Assembly (NCBI GenBank): GCA_947172415.1
Contig: OX359196.1
Location: 1,056,501 to 1,120,500, forward strand
DNA from: Chondrosia reniformis
Taxonomy: Eukaryota; Porifera; Demospongiae; Chondrillida; Chondrillidae
DNA: 64,000 nt
Direction: 5' to 3'
Position numbers and translations under genes: made by a program. The stretch's first letter is position 1. Each line of letters starts with the position of its first letter. Below, piece by piece: positions 1-13,800 of the stretch. The notes under the pieces are model-generated. The model worked only from the letters and a program-made list of their open reading frames with translations, had not been told where the DNA came from and did not search any database.

Positions 1-1939
1 GCCATTTTAATATTATTGTTAACTTAATTGTATGAATGCCCATGGTATTAATGTTGCGCTTTGTCTGAAATACGTATGAAGGGATTCCTGTGAATATTTG
101 GATGATTGATTTATATGCGCAAATATCTTATTGTTTACCTATGACCTGCCTGTTGGTTTAGCAGTCTTTGACTCACTATATGTGCTAATTGATTTCTGTG
201 ACCCGGTTGTACACACCTCGGATGGGGTCATACAAAATTATGAGAAGGTCTTTCTGATCAGGTTGTGTTTTTGTTTACTAGTACCATTGCTGGACCTATT
301 TGTATATATACCTGTACCAATGTATTTGTACTATTACCACTCTTAGATGTAATTACGTATAAAGGAGTTTATTGCATAACCTGCATACATATAGAATAGG
401 GTATAGTGCATGCAAAGTAGACACACATTAGATATTATGCAAACCAAGTGTCTGAAGTCCTGTGTCTTCATGGAAGACACAGGACAGGAGGAAAGAGTCT
501 TTGTATTATAGTCTTAGGGAAATATACTCCTTTGTCTTAAGTTTATATATTGTAGTATCAGTTGCATATACATATGTGGACTGTAGCCTATCCGGCTGCT
601 TTGAAGTTCTAATTCCTTGATTTAGGCTCATCAGTATGTCATACTTGAGTGGATGAATGAGATGAGGGTCTCTTATTAATAATATCTTGCAAGAGAGAGG
701 CACTTTGTATGTCATACTTGAGTAGATGAATGAGATGAAGGTCTCTTATTAATAAGATCTTGCAAGAGAGAGGCACTTTGTATGTCATACTTGAGTAGAT
801 GAATGAGATGAAGGTCTCTTATTAATAAGATCTTGCAAGAGAGAGGCACTTTGTAAGAGAGAGGCACTTTGTATGTCATACTTGAGTAGATGAATGAGAT
901 GAAGGTCTCTTATTAATAATATCTTGCAAGAGAGAGGCACTTTGTATGTCATACTTGAGTAGATGAATGAGATGAAGGTCTCTTATTAATAATATCTTGC
1001 AAGAGAGAGGCACTTTGTATGTCATACTTGAGTGGATGAATGAGATGAAGGTCTCTTATTAATAATATCTTGCAAGAGAGAGGCACTTTGTATGTCATAC
1101 TTGAGTAGATGAATGAGATGAAGGTCTCTTATTAATAATATCTTGCAAGAGAGAGGCACTTTGTATGTCATACTTGAGTAGATGAATGAGATGAAGGTCT
1201 CTTATTAATAAGATCTTGCAAGAGAGAGGCACTTGTATTTCATACTCATACTGGTGATCAATCATTATTATACTGGTGATCAATCATTATTATACTGGTG
1301 ATCTCGACTTAAGCCGAAGGATACTTCTCAGGGACCCCAGTGAAATATTGATATTTTGCCAGCTTGGTGACTGGGAGGTGATCGCTGGTTGCCACCACAA
1401 TGTAAATTTCATTCCCCCAGCCTGAAAATGCTTTGGTCTTGAGAATGACAGTTTGTGTCAAACAATTGTATAAAGTTCACTAGTTTATTCAAAAAGCATT
1501 GGCAGCTTTCCTGTGTTAAGGTCTAACTTAGGAGTAAATGTATTCTTAGACTACCCTTTATAGTGAGAATTATACATGCATACATATGTATGTGTGAAAA
1601 AAGGGGAGTTAATTGCACTGAGCCGAGCCGTATCTTTTTCCATCTTGGATGACTGGGAGGCCATCACTGGTCGCCATTTTAATAGGACTTGGATCCCCCA
1701 GCCAAGAGTAGACTTCGGTCACTTGGCTGGTTTGGCGTAATATCTCCCAGTGAATTATTTTGCTTATCATATGTATGTGTATGTGTATGTGATTATTACA
1801 TAGTGAGGTAATACATTTTATAATATGCTTTGTGTAGTAGATGGAATTTTATCAGAAATTAAATTATCATTTTATTACCAAATTTTGATGCCAAGATGTT
1901 TGGATCATATGACAAAGTAATGTATACTTACCTGTACAG
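1..1939. other. intron/upstream DNA of the homeobox gene
   Basis: No coding exon was recognised here; the exon carrying the first 46 homeodomain residues must lie before the window. The stretch holds the 73-bp tandem repeat at 634-1236 and two diverged copies (about 1340-1400 and 1640-1700) of a short element sharing the words GACTGGGAGG and GCCA near a CCCAGCC box. The rest is AT-rich with no open frame worth calling. Confidence 0.6.
634..1236. repeat. 73-bp tandem repeat, about 8 copies
   Basis: Units start GTATGTCATACTTGAGT and end in AGAGAGGCACTTT, at about 634, 707, 780, 871, 944, 1017, 1090 and 1163. Spacing is 73 bp except for an 18-bp partial duplication of the unit end near 853. Copies differ at only a few sites, so the array is young. 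It lies in an intron of the homeobox gene. Confidence 0.93.
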
Positions 1940-3468
1940 GTGTGGTTTCAGAATAGGAGGGCCAAGCTTCGGCGTAAAGAGAGGAGGCGTGTCAATCAGA
2001 CCCCGTACAGCAAGCCCTCAACTCCCAGACCACCTCCATTTTGGCCAGAGGGGCTACCCTTTGACTCCAATCTCACTGGTATGTAGGTAGATACAGAAAG
2101 ATACTTAATTGATTTGTAATCTGTAATAGCAAACAAGAGAGAACCATTTCATGTTGGCTAGTGTTTACAAGTGATTGGATTTCAACAATAGCAAGTCCTT
2201 TACAAATTAAATATATAGACTTGGAATTTATATATTAAAGTAGTTAAGAAATTGAACAGCTTTGACTTGCTAACTCGAATCTTTTGCATTAAATCTTTAG
2301 GATTGTAGGTACACTATGTACTGTACATTATTGTATATACATATGTATGTATACTTCCGTATGTAATGCTACAAGGATACTACAATTAGTGACTTTTGCT
2401 GTCAAAGTGACTTTTTCAGTTGACAATGCTGGGTTTGGGTCAACTGTCAGGTCTACCACCAGACAACCAACTTTCTGGGCCATTTAATCCCCAACCTTTG
2501 CTGCAAACCATGTCTACATATAATAGAATAAGGATTCTTTCTAACTGCAGTGAACTTATCTTTGGGATGGTACATCCTTTTACTTTTTGAGCATTTAGAA
2601 ATGCAGTTTGGTTTTGCTTCTTGGTCAAACATTTCGACCCTGGGGGTCTTCTTCAGTGATGTACCATCCCAAAGACATGTCTACCTACTCAGTAATTCTG
2701 TTTTCTGAAATATACGTACCTACTTATTGTGATATATACATACCCTATATTACTTATGAGTACAATTAGGGCCTTAAATGTTTTAGGTGTAAGGGGTTGT
2801 ATGTTATAGTACATTATGATAATGTGTTAACCTTTTATGCAGACATTGGCAAAGGTAAAAAGACGAGTGATAAAACACCGCAGGAGATAGCACAGGCATT
2901 GCAACAGAAATATCCCTCCCGTAGCCACAGGGGTGGGGGAGGGGAGTCTTCTCCGGATAAGCCATCTGGGTCCTGGCCTACTTCCCAAGCCCAGGCGGTT
3001 CTGCAGGTCAATCCGCCAGAGGCATACAGTCAAATTCTTCATACCAGTTCTGGAAACTTTTACGGTCAATCCGAATTCTTCCAAATAGAAAACATTTCTA
3101 GTGACCCTATAGTGAGTATATTGACCCCAGGGGGAGAGAGTGCAGGGATGCAGGTAGTGCAGGGACAGTCCCGTGCTCCCTCAGAGCAGTTTCAGACAGC
3201 TACTGCTGCAGTCCTTATTCCGGTCCACTCTCAAGGAGGACCCATTCAGCAACCTCAAGCGTCTCAATATGCGCATCAGGTTGCCTACAGTACCCAAGTC
3301 ATTCAACAACCACCTCAGCAACAACAACAACAGCAGGCACAGCATGAAGGATACATGGTGCCTGTGATAGCTAGCCCTTCCCAGCAGCAGCGCCAGCAAC
3401 AGCAGCAAAGCAGCTCTGCCATTCCGCTTCACATTCAATCGCAATACAGACCACCGCTAACTCAATAG
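1940..3468 (+). CDS. paired-like (Q50) homeobox protein, C-terminal two exons
   Basis: Two exons are visible, 1940-2078 and 2843-3468, joined in phase 1. The first opens directly after a CTGTACAG acceptor with VWFQNRRAKLRRKE, which is homeodomain recognition helix residues 47-60; residue 50 is Q. An intron between residues 46 and 47 is the classic position in paired-class homeobox genes. A proline-rich stretch follows, then a 208-residue C-terminal exon rich in Q, S and P with several Q runs, as in many transcription factor activation regions. The helix 1-2 exon and any other N-terminal domain lie outside the window, so the exact family (Prd-like, Arx/Otp-like and so on) cannot be settled. 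Role: DNA-binding nuclear regulator. The stop TAG is at 3466-3468. Confidence 0.88.
2520..2690. repeat. interspersed repeat family A copy (3' splice side of the homeobox intron)
   Basis: Contains the landmarks CTTTTTGAGCATTTAGAAATG, CGACCCTGGGGGTCTTCTTC and AGTGATG. The same landmarks, in the same order, recur near 11205-11290, 17275-17465, 18000-18130, 25000-25145 and, as a long inverted repeat, 41400-41690. Non-coding; probably a MITE or SINE family. Confidence 0.65.
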
Positions 3469-4835
3469 GAAAACCCTACATTTCTAGCCTAATTATATTA
3501 CGAGCAACTACTATTATCCAGGAAACTAGCAAAATAGAGTTTTAGTTGCTCTTTTAAGATAGTTTTTTGTATGTACAAATCAGTTGAGTTATCTTTACTA
3601 TTTATGTAACTTTACACCGAAGCCACCATCTCTTATATATCATTTTTGGACTCTTTTCAAAACTGACACAGTACTATACCAGAATACAACATCACATTTA
3701 TAGAACGACTATTTTATTATTTCATTATTGAAACATGTTGTGTCGCATATGCGGATGTTACCGATCAAACCGATGGAACTAAAATGGACTTCATGCAACT
3801 CTGTTGATTAATTGTGCCATATGTATTTATAATAGTGATTTTAAATATGATGTACATAGTGCTGAAATCAATTGGCCCAAAGAAACATGCACCCCTGGTT
3901 CTATATTTATACAAGTGTGATATAAAACTGTTATATGTCTCTGTCATCATAAACTAATTAACTTCCTGCTAGGATCAGCATGATGCACTTTGTACAAGTA
4001 AAATTAAAAAAAGTTATATTAGAAGCAGGAATTTTGTGTAATTGGGTCTATTGTTGGTTAACCACTTTGCTGATGTTGTATAACATTGAAACACACATTT
4101 AGAAGAGCGTACGTAATGATATAAACGATCGACTGCAAATAGTAGCTCAAAGTTGCAACACCCTGCCAGCAGACTAAGGGAGATTGAGAATATTATAAGC
4201 TATTCCTAATTAATCTCATCATAAGTTGCAATTGTAGACATATACGTACATTTTAGACTCTTTTATTCATATATATCATCATGTTCAGTTTTTATGTGTA
4301 CACTGTGTGTACAGGACTCCCTGAAAGACCAGCCACTGGCTGAAGGGGTTAAAAAAGAAAAAATGATTTATTGATAATACATTGAATATAGGGCAGCCAC
4401 GTTTTTTGGCAAACCCTACTTACTAGGAGACTCACAGGATCAAATTACAGGTTTCATATGGTGTGAAATCTATTTGAAACTTCTTGAACAGCCAGGTTTC
4501 AAAGGGTGCTCAAGAATGTGCTAACAGATTAATTTCACGGGTTTCAAGTTTTAACAGCCCCCTTTCCGAGTTTTATACATACTTTCATACCTGATATTTG
4601 ATCCTGTGACTGTATGTACTATAAGGTTAACACCGAAACTCCAGCAAATGAAGCTATATAATATATACACACATGTACATATAAAAAGATATTTATATAG
4701 TACGTGTGCAAATTGTTAATAACATTAGACATTGTAAAATAAAACTACATGCAGTTTTGGTCAGCACACAGATTAATGAGAATTTAAATTATAATTGTTC
4801 AGTGTACGGATATACCAGTTCATTCCATTTAGATT
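3469..4835. other. convergent 3' intergenic region
   Basis: Lies between the tail-to-tail ends of the homeobox gene and GNL2. AT-rich; holds the 3' UTRs of both and no supported exon. Confidence 0.6.
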
Positions 4836-7800
4836 TTAGATTTCATAAATTTCAACTTCATCAAAATTTGCATCAAGGATATTGCCTTTGGTTCGAGTAG
4901 GCTTTGATTTTTTTGCCCTTTTTCTTTTTGATCTCTTATCTTCTGTTTTCTGGATCCTTGATCGCTTTGTACTCCTTGCTTCCTCCTGAAAAGTGCTCCT
5001 TGCTTCCTCCTGAAAAGTGCTCCTTGCTTCCTCCTGAGAGGTGCTCCTTCCTTCCTCTGGAGAGAGCCCTGAATTTGTTTCATATTTAGATTGTCTTGAT
5101 GGATCAATTTGTAACCTGGCAATTTTTGTAGAAGAATTGTTAATGGGACTTTCTTCCTTGTCTCCATCAGGTACCACCAAGCTTTCATCTGGCAAGTGAG
5201 GACTTTGAGGGGCACCAGAATGGGACTGTGAGGTATTCCCCACTACAAAGCTGTCATCAAATGTACTACGTAAAATGCTTTCATTCGTAGACTTTCGTTT
5301 TCGGTTTCTCTTTTTGGCAGGTAGATTTGAAATTTGTAAAGGAGGATTTGAGACTTCTTCAGTTGAAAATAGTATTTCAACAGAAGTGTTGCCATCGCCA
5401 ATAGGGACAAGAACAGACTGCTCCAGACTTGTTGTTGAACAGTTCAGCTCACTCACCTCTTCCTCACTCTCCTGTGCAGTGGAGTTGTGGCTACTTAATG
5501 AGGTTGAGTCTGATCTCTCAGGATCAATAGTGATCAACAGCTCCTTACTACCCATAGACTTGCCTTCACCGGGTGAAATAAGACCTTCTAAATCAGAAAC
5601 TCTTAACTCTTGGGATATCGTAGCAAAATTATCTCCAATTCTCTCTCCATCTATTGCTCTTTTGTCAGTCTTACCGCATGCAGTGTCATCTTGCTTGCCA
5701 GTTATGATGTTCTCCTTGTCAGTTCTGTTGTCTTCTTCACCAGTTCTGTTATCTTCTTTGCCAGTTCTGTTATCTTCTTGGCTGTTTCTGTTGCCTTCCT
5801 CACCAGTTCTGTTGTCTTCCTCATCAAGTTGAGAAATTCCACTGATTAAATCTTGGTCATCTTTTTCAAAATCTCTCTCTGCAACACTGGCAAGTGCTTC
5901 TGAATCATTTTTGCCGCTTCCTTCGCTGCTTCTATTTGGGTCCTCTGTGGTTCTGTTATTCTTCTCATTACCGCTGTCCACCATACTTCCTTCCTCCATT
6001 TCAGCAGACTCTTCCAACGAGCTATCAATGGACTCATCATCATCATCAGATGCACCATCACCTTCAACTATGTTTTTGTTCAGTACTTCTGCATGTAACC
6101 TTTCTTCATTCAAACCATCACTCTCTCCTTCATCTGCCTCTTTAGTCTAAATACATAAAGATATTAAATGCAGCTACGCACATATATGAACTGGAGCTTG
6201 CCTATAATCTGGTTATCCATGGTGCCCAATTTTTTTGGTTGTATTATAGATTATCAAAATTTAAAAGTATTATTAAAAATAATATTCATTACATTATATG
6301 TCAATTTTGGATTCAACTGAACTAGTTTGAGGATTGAAGTGATCGTTCTAGAATGATGACTGTTTATGCAGGTTTTTCTGTATACAGCTAACCAGCACAT
6401 ACTGTTTTAAGGTAGAACAATATATTCCATACTAAATGTCTTAACCCTTTAGCTTTAAGCTATAAAGCCCCAACCAGACCTACAATCTACTGTATATATG
6501 CAAAACTCGGGGAAATTTAAAACGTTACCTGATATCAAATCAGCTGAAAGGAATGTTTCAAAAATCTTAAGGACAATCTCATAAAAATCTGTCTAAAAAT
6601 TGCTAATCTGCTTAATAAAATTATACAAATCAAGATGTTTCTACACTGAACTACTATAGGCTTACCCCTGGGGGCTTCACAAAGTAAGGGATTTTCCCTC
6701 TGAGCCAATCATTTAGAATCATCTTTGAAACAGTGGTAATATCAGGTTGGTTTCCCTGTAAGACAAAACAGCAAATCTCAGATGACAACATATGAAGACA
6801 AGATAGCCATGGTAGGTTGGCAGGCGGGTCAGGAGGTGTCGGAATATACTGTGTCATATAGCACTAATAGGTGTTTAGGACATGTGGAATTCCTAGACAC
6901 GGGTGTCTGGTCAAATGGAGAAGTGAGGAAAAGGAAACAGGCAAGTACAACAGAATTCTCATCCAAAGCTCTATAGGATTGCCCTAATGAAGCCTGAGAT
7001 GGGTGAAAGGTTGGAAGTTTGATCTACTTGATGGTGTACTAGATTGTCCAGTTAAACAAGTACTATTTCAACATTCAGCATGTGCATACCTAATAATTTT
7101 CCTTATAGCACTAATATGTATTACATATGACATAAAGTAAAGGGTCTTTTACTCACAAAGGGTCTCTTAATCACAAGAGGTCTTAATCACAAGAGGTCTT
7201 ACTCACAAGGGGTCTCTTACTCACAAGGGTCTCTTACTCACAAAGGGTCTCTTACTCACAAAGGGTCTCTTACTCACTTTGTGTAGTTTTCCAGTTTTAG
7301 CTGCCAGCTTTGACAGGAAATCCTCAGTGTCATCCCACTGCTCAATACCATATGTTTTAATAATGTATTCAGACTTTACTCTCTCCAGTAATGCTGGAAT
7401 ATGCTCCGAAGGGTCTTTTACATTTTCTACACGTACCTACACACATAAATGATGGTGAATCATACATACATACATAGGTGGCTTAACACATACCATAAGA
7501 AATTAAATTTTAGTGTAAAAAAGCTTATAAAAACAAAGAATAAATAAGGAAACATTTAAGACAATGACAATTTCAACAGTTTCAAAAATAATGTGAACCT
7601 AGATTGGTTGTCGTGTACAGTACCAAACTGTTACCATGGTAACTTACCACTCCTTTGAGGACAATGTCACTCTCTGAGTCATCAGACGGATAAACCACTC
7701 CAGGACAATCAATGAGGTAAATCCTCTTCATTAAAGTGATATACTGCCACACCTAAGAAGCACAGTATAAGTATAAGGTGAACTATAGGAGATGGAGAGA

Positions 7801-10800
7801 GGAGTGGATTCCATTAGAAGCATGCCAACCTTTGTCTCTCCAGCTATAGGGGCCACACTGCAGACACGTTTTGATCGAAGCGTGTTTATAACGGAACTCT
7901 TCCCAACATTCGGGTACCCAATGAATCCAACACTACATACAGTACATACAAAAGAGTTTGAATACACTTAGTACGTAAATCAAGTAAAAATGCATTCACT
8001 TGAGCACACAGGTTTTGTGAGTAATTGGTTATCAAGCACACTGTAACAGGTAATAACTCTACTCCAATACCCCCCTATATACCAGGGTCTAGCCTCCCCT
8101 AAAGAGGGTCTAGCCTCCCCTAAAGAGGGTCTAGTCTCCCCTAAAGAGGGTCTAGCCTCCCCTAAAGATGGTCTAGCCTCCCCTAAAGATGGTATAGCCT
8201 CCCCTAAAGAGGGCCTAGTCTCCCCTAAAGATGGTCTAGCCTCCCCTAAAGATGGTCTAGCCTCCCCTAAAGATGGTCTAGCCTCCCCTAAAGATGGTCT
8301 AGCCTCCCCTAAAGATGGTATATACATAAATGGTGAAAATCTTCATTCCTGAGATTGGTTGATGGTTAAAGGTTTGCACCAAAGACACTTAGAGAAGGCA
8401 CTCCTGTGCCACGGGGGGGGCAGTACTCCCATGGCACTGGGTGGTACTCCCATGGTACTGGGTGGTACCTTCTGGTAACATGGTTGCTCATTGCTACATG
8501 ATGTTGCTACTTAAAAGAGAATCTGGAACACTCTGACTGTATACTCTCCTAACCTTATCTGCTTCTTGTCCTTGTGGAGCTAATTAGGAAAGAGAAGACA
8601 AAAATGAAGTTTCTCTGGTGATTGTAAATAAAAACAGAATAGGTAACAGTAGACAGTTGCATTATAGCTCTGTAAAGTTGCTCTCTGAAATCCTCAAAAT
8701 CACTTAATTTGCCACAATACACTAGTCTCACATAACCAGACAACTCAGGTTATTTTAAACAGTACTTCAGCTCAAAACCTTAGTGTTATTATAATAGACT
8801 TCCCTACATGTAAGGCACATATTACTTCCCACATAACATGCACTCCTCATCTGATCACCAGAAATGCAACACTTCACAAACTGAATACCTTCAGTAGGTC
8901 CTCAAGTGTCTATATTGCACTATACATACAACATCACCCAGACTTAACAGTTCCATCTGAGATAGTATACACATAAATGCCTTACCTTTCCAAACTGCCT
9001 GAGTAACTGGATAAGAGAGCCTTTACCAAACGGGTTGGTCATACTTGCATGGAAAGCTAGTGTAGGGAACTCAGCAGAGAGAATGGACATCCAACGAGTC
9101 TGGAGGAAGGAGGAAAGATGCAAGAGAAATGAAAGAAGACAAGTACGTTTGTCATGACCCATGCGTAGAATGCAATGCCAGATGAGTGATTGACTTTGAA
9201 ACATATCAATATGGATATTGCATAGTTTTGATGGCTTCAGAAGATTTTTAGCCACAAATGTACAATGCATATGATATTAACTACACACACATGTACATAT
9301 ACAAGTACACACACAGACATAACTTCCATCGTTTGCCATATACTGCATGATGAGTCCTAATAAGGTGCTGTCTATGGTTCAATCTTTTGAAATGGCTAAG
9401 GGGAGACTCTGGTTCCCATTAAGTGAACTTTGGTTCCACCCATTCTCTCATTCAGGGGACATGAGTGGGCGGGGTAATATCCAGACTCAAATGATGATAG
9501 GACATGCACAAGCATACACACATACACAAGTACACAAACACATACATACACAAGTACACAAACACATACATACACAAGTACACAAACACATACATACACA
9601 AGTACACAAACACATACATACACAAGTACACAAACACATACATACACAAGTACACAAACACATACATACACAAGTACACAAACACATACATACACAAGTA
9701 CACAAACACATACATACACAAGTACACAAACACATACATACACAAGTACACAAACACATACATACACAAGTACACAAACACATACATACACAAGTACACA
9801 AACACATACATACACAAGTACACAAACACATACATACACAAGTACACAAACACATACAAGTACACAAGTTAAGGTTTCTTTCAGGAGGGGCAGATGGGGC
9901 AATTTGTCCCTCCTTGAAAATGACAAATGTTATATGCTATATATGTGTTAAAATGAACATTGGTGCACTAAATATGTTTCCCCCCTTCATTTCTATTGTC
10001 ATCATTTTGCCCCCCCTTGCTAAATACTCTGAAAGAAACACTGCAAGTACACATGTACACAAAAGTACACAAACACACACCTGCACAAGTATACTCAAGT
10101 ACACAAACACACACCTGCACAAGTACACACAAGTACACAAACACACACCTGCATAAGTACACACAAGTACACTCAAGTACACAAACACACACCTGCACAA
10201 GTACACTCAAGTACACAAACACACACCTGCACAAGTACACACAAGTACACAAACACACACCTGCACAAGTACACACAAGTACACAAACACACACCTGCAC
10301 AAGTACACACAAGTACACAAACACACACCTGCACAAGTACACTCAAGTACACAAAAGTACACACAAGTACACAAACACACACCTGCACAAGTACACACAA
10401 GTACACTCAAGTACACAAACACACACCTGCACAAGTACACACAAGTACACTCAAGTACACAAACACACACCTGCACAAGTACACTCAAGTACACAAACAC
10501 ACACCTGCACAAGTACACACAAGTACACAAACACACACCTGCACAAGTACACACAAGTACACAAACACACACCTGCACAAGTACACACAAGTACATTCAA
10601 GTACACAAACACACACCTGCACAAGTACACACAAGTACACTCAAGTACACAAACACACACCTGCACAAGTACACACAAGTACATTCAAGTACACAAACAC
10701 ACACCTGCACAAGTACACACAAGTACACTCAAGTACACAAACACACACCTGCACAAGTACACACAAGTACACTCAAGTACACAAACACACACCTGCACAA

Positions 10801-13800
10801 GTACACACAAGTACACACAAGTACACAAACACACACCTGCACAAGTACACACAAGTACACACAAGAACACATGCATACAACTCACTGTGACCCATGTAGG
10901 CACCAGATCACACTTGTTTAGGAGCAGAATAAGATGCTTGTGAGTCTTCTCCTTTCTGAGGTAAGTCTCAATTCTTTTGGATCGTGTTCCCAAAGGATCT
11001 CTGGCATCTAAAATCTAATATATCAATAACAACACAGTTAGTCCTCTGCTCAGTAACTTTCTACAAATAAATCTCCTTAAGAGGACTTTAGTACTACAGA
11101 ATCAGTCATATGAAAATACATATAATTATTGTGCACAACACGCGTTTAATGATATACATGTTTATGCAATAATTAAATGTGATAAAATAAGGATTCCTCT
11201 AATTGCATCAAACGTATCTTTTGGATGGAACGTCTTTCAACTTTTTGAGCGTCTAAAGATGTATGTACCATTGAAAAGACTAAAATTTGCTCTTTTACAA
11301 CTATATTTAAATCTCTGGATTATCATTACGATCTCAACAGACATTCCCTATCGATCATTTTATTATACTAACTGTAACTGATTAAAACCAGCCATATAGG
11401 AGCAGATACGTACGTAAAGGATCTGATTTACAAGATCTTCTTATACTAGAATAACGATTTCTAGTAAACTGTGTTGAACTTCTCTTTAGATAGTTCATGT
11501 TTCAACTCAAATGCAGTTTAGTAGATATTTTGTTGAACGTGTTGACCCAAAGTGTCTTCAGTGACTCGAAGTCAAAACATCAGTTAAATGTCTGACAAAA
11601 GAGCTACTAAACTACATCTTTAGATACTCAAAGAAAGATGAACCTCTGGAAGTGTTGACACCAAGTTACATCTTCATATCTGTGCATCTGCTAGAGTTAC
11701 AGCCCAAAGTGTAACTTGGTGTTAACACTCCCAGACCTCGTATCTATTTATTCCATGAGTTTTAGACATTTGATGAAACTTAAAATGGACAGAGAAGCAG
11801 AACAGCAGGACAATGAACTGACGTACTTGTATAACAACATCTGATGCATCAATGACTTTGTAGAGCTCACTCCATATCCTTCTAGACTGTCCCTTATTGT
11901 ATACACTCTCCCTTGGCTCATCCCTAGGGTGCAAAGGTCAGGTCAACATGAAATAGACAGGTCTTTGTCGGGGCTCTATTTAGAAAATCCTTTAAGAGGA
12001 GGGCTTCTTTGGGGAGGGGGGTTTCTTGGGGGAGGGGGGTTTCTTGGGGGAGGGGGGTTTCTTGGGGGAGGGGGGTTTCTTGGGGGAGGGGGGTTTCTTG
12101 GGGGAGGGGGGTTTCTTGGGGGAGGGGGGTTTCTTGGGGGAGGGGGGTTTCTTGGGGGAGGGGGGTTTCTTGGGGGAGGGGGGTTTCTTGGGGGAGGGAG
12201 GTTTCTTGGGGGAGGGAGGTTTCTTGGGGGAGGGGGTGAAAATCAAGCTGCCAATAATTATTAATTATAGAAGAGGGGAGGGCAAAGCTGAGGTTCCAAG
12301 CAATATAGGGAAGACACGTAAATGTTTTAATGCGTTTGAAAGGTCTAGAATGGTTATCTCAAGCTCTCCATATGTAGTTGAGTTAGTCAGTGGAGTGACT
12401 ACACATATAATCATACAACTGTACACTCTGGAAGAGGGGGAGGGAGAATGCACTCCCAAAGGCACTCCAGTTTGTAGAGGAACACATAGAAGCAATAATT
12501 ATTGGAAAAACTAAACAAATAAGAATAACCTTTCATCTGCTTCCTCCTTTACAAAATTTCTGTCTTTTTCTTCTGAATAACTCTCTACAAGAGCAAGGGG
12601 TTTAGCACACTCAACTTACTTATATTTAGTGTACGTATATGTATGTGATTCTATACTACTGCAACTAGAATAAGTATATATTACACCAGTGGCATAGGAA
12701 GCATATGAAAAGTGGAGAGGCCATGATAGGGCTGCACTTAAAACATGCTTAAGATCGAAGCAGTGACCCGGGAGAGATTTTCTCATTAGAACAAAATGAC
12801 ATCTGGCAGCCCAGATCAATTCCAAGCTTCAAATACCGCATAAAACATGAACGCTATTTATTTTATAAAACAATAAAAAGTTTAGAGGAAGTCATTAGGC
12901 TAGTAATTAGTTGAATGATACATGGGAAATCAAAAAGTGGGCAAAGCTGCCCCACTGCCCCTGTCCCTATGCCTATGTACACACAGTGGTGCAAGTTACA
13001 AAATGTTCTGACTCCGAGGATACATGGAATAGCAATTATATTTCAACACCTAATATATTCTGTAGATCCTATGTGTTACATTAATTACAGAATATCACCA
13101 TTATATATGTCAATTATGTCATTTAGATTATTAGATTATATTGTAACTAGCACTGTGTGTGTAATACACATCACATGCATACCTTGTGACTCCTGCACAG
13201 CCTTAGCCAAGCCCTAGAGTAGAAAGAGGCAAATCAAACATGCCCTCAGTGATCTCAGGTTGTGTACGTGTGAGTGTGTGAGCGTAAGTGTGTGTACGTG
13301 TGAGTGTGTGAGCGTAAGTGTGTGAGCATGTGTGAGTGTGTGAGCGTAAGTGTGTGAGCATGTGTGAGTGTGTGAGCGTAAGTGTGTGAGCATGTGTGAG
13401 TGTGTGAGCGTAAGTGTGTGAGCATGTGTGAGTGTGTGAGCGTAAGTGTGTGAGCATGTGTGAGTGTGTGTGCGTATAAGACTGAAGACCTTTCAAATAA
13501 AGTGCTTCTGTATCATCCTAGGGATCAACATGGTGCGAAACACAGCCATTCTGGAACAGACTGGAGTATCTCCAATTAAAGGGAACTGAGGCTGCAGTGG
13601 TTTGGCCACCTGAGAAGAATGCCTACCTACAGACACCAAAGCCAGATACTGAAGTGCAGACCGGCTGGCAAGAGAAGACCACAAGGCAGAACACCACTGA
13701 GATGGACAGATAGGCTGAGTCGAGACTTAGATGCAATCCCCAGCTGGCAGGAGAAAGTGATGGACCGCAGAGAATGGAAGAGCACAGTCAGAACCTTCAG

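Noticed and set aside
5275-6150. Plus-strand ORFs opposite the GNL2 last exon
   Set aside because: Shadow frames of an acidic repeat exon whose minus-strand frame joins in phase to 16 upstream exons.
9396-10993. Long open frames of H/T/K-rich or C/V/L-rich protein on both strands
   Set aside because: They are translations of the CA-rich minisatellites; all frames stay open because the unit length is a multiple of three and lacks stops.
11929-12514. GGGFLG-repeat and PSPKKP-repeat open frames
   Set aside because: Produced by the 18-bp array in GNL2 intron 8; no splice or start context.
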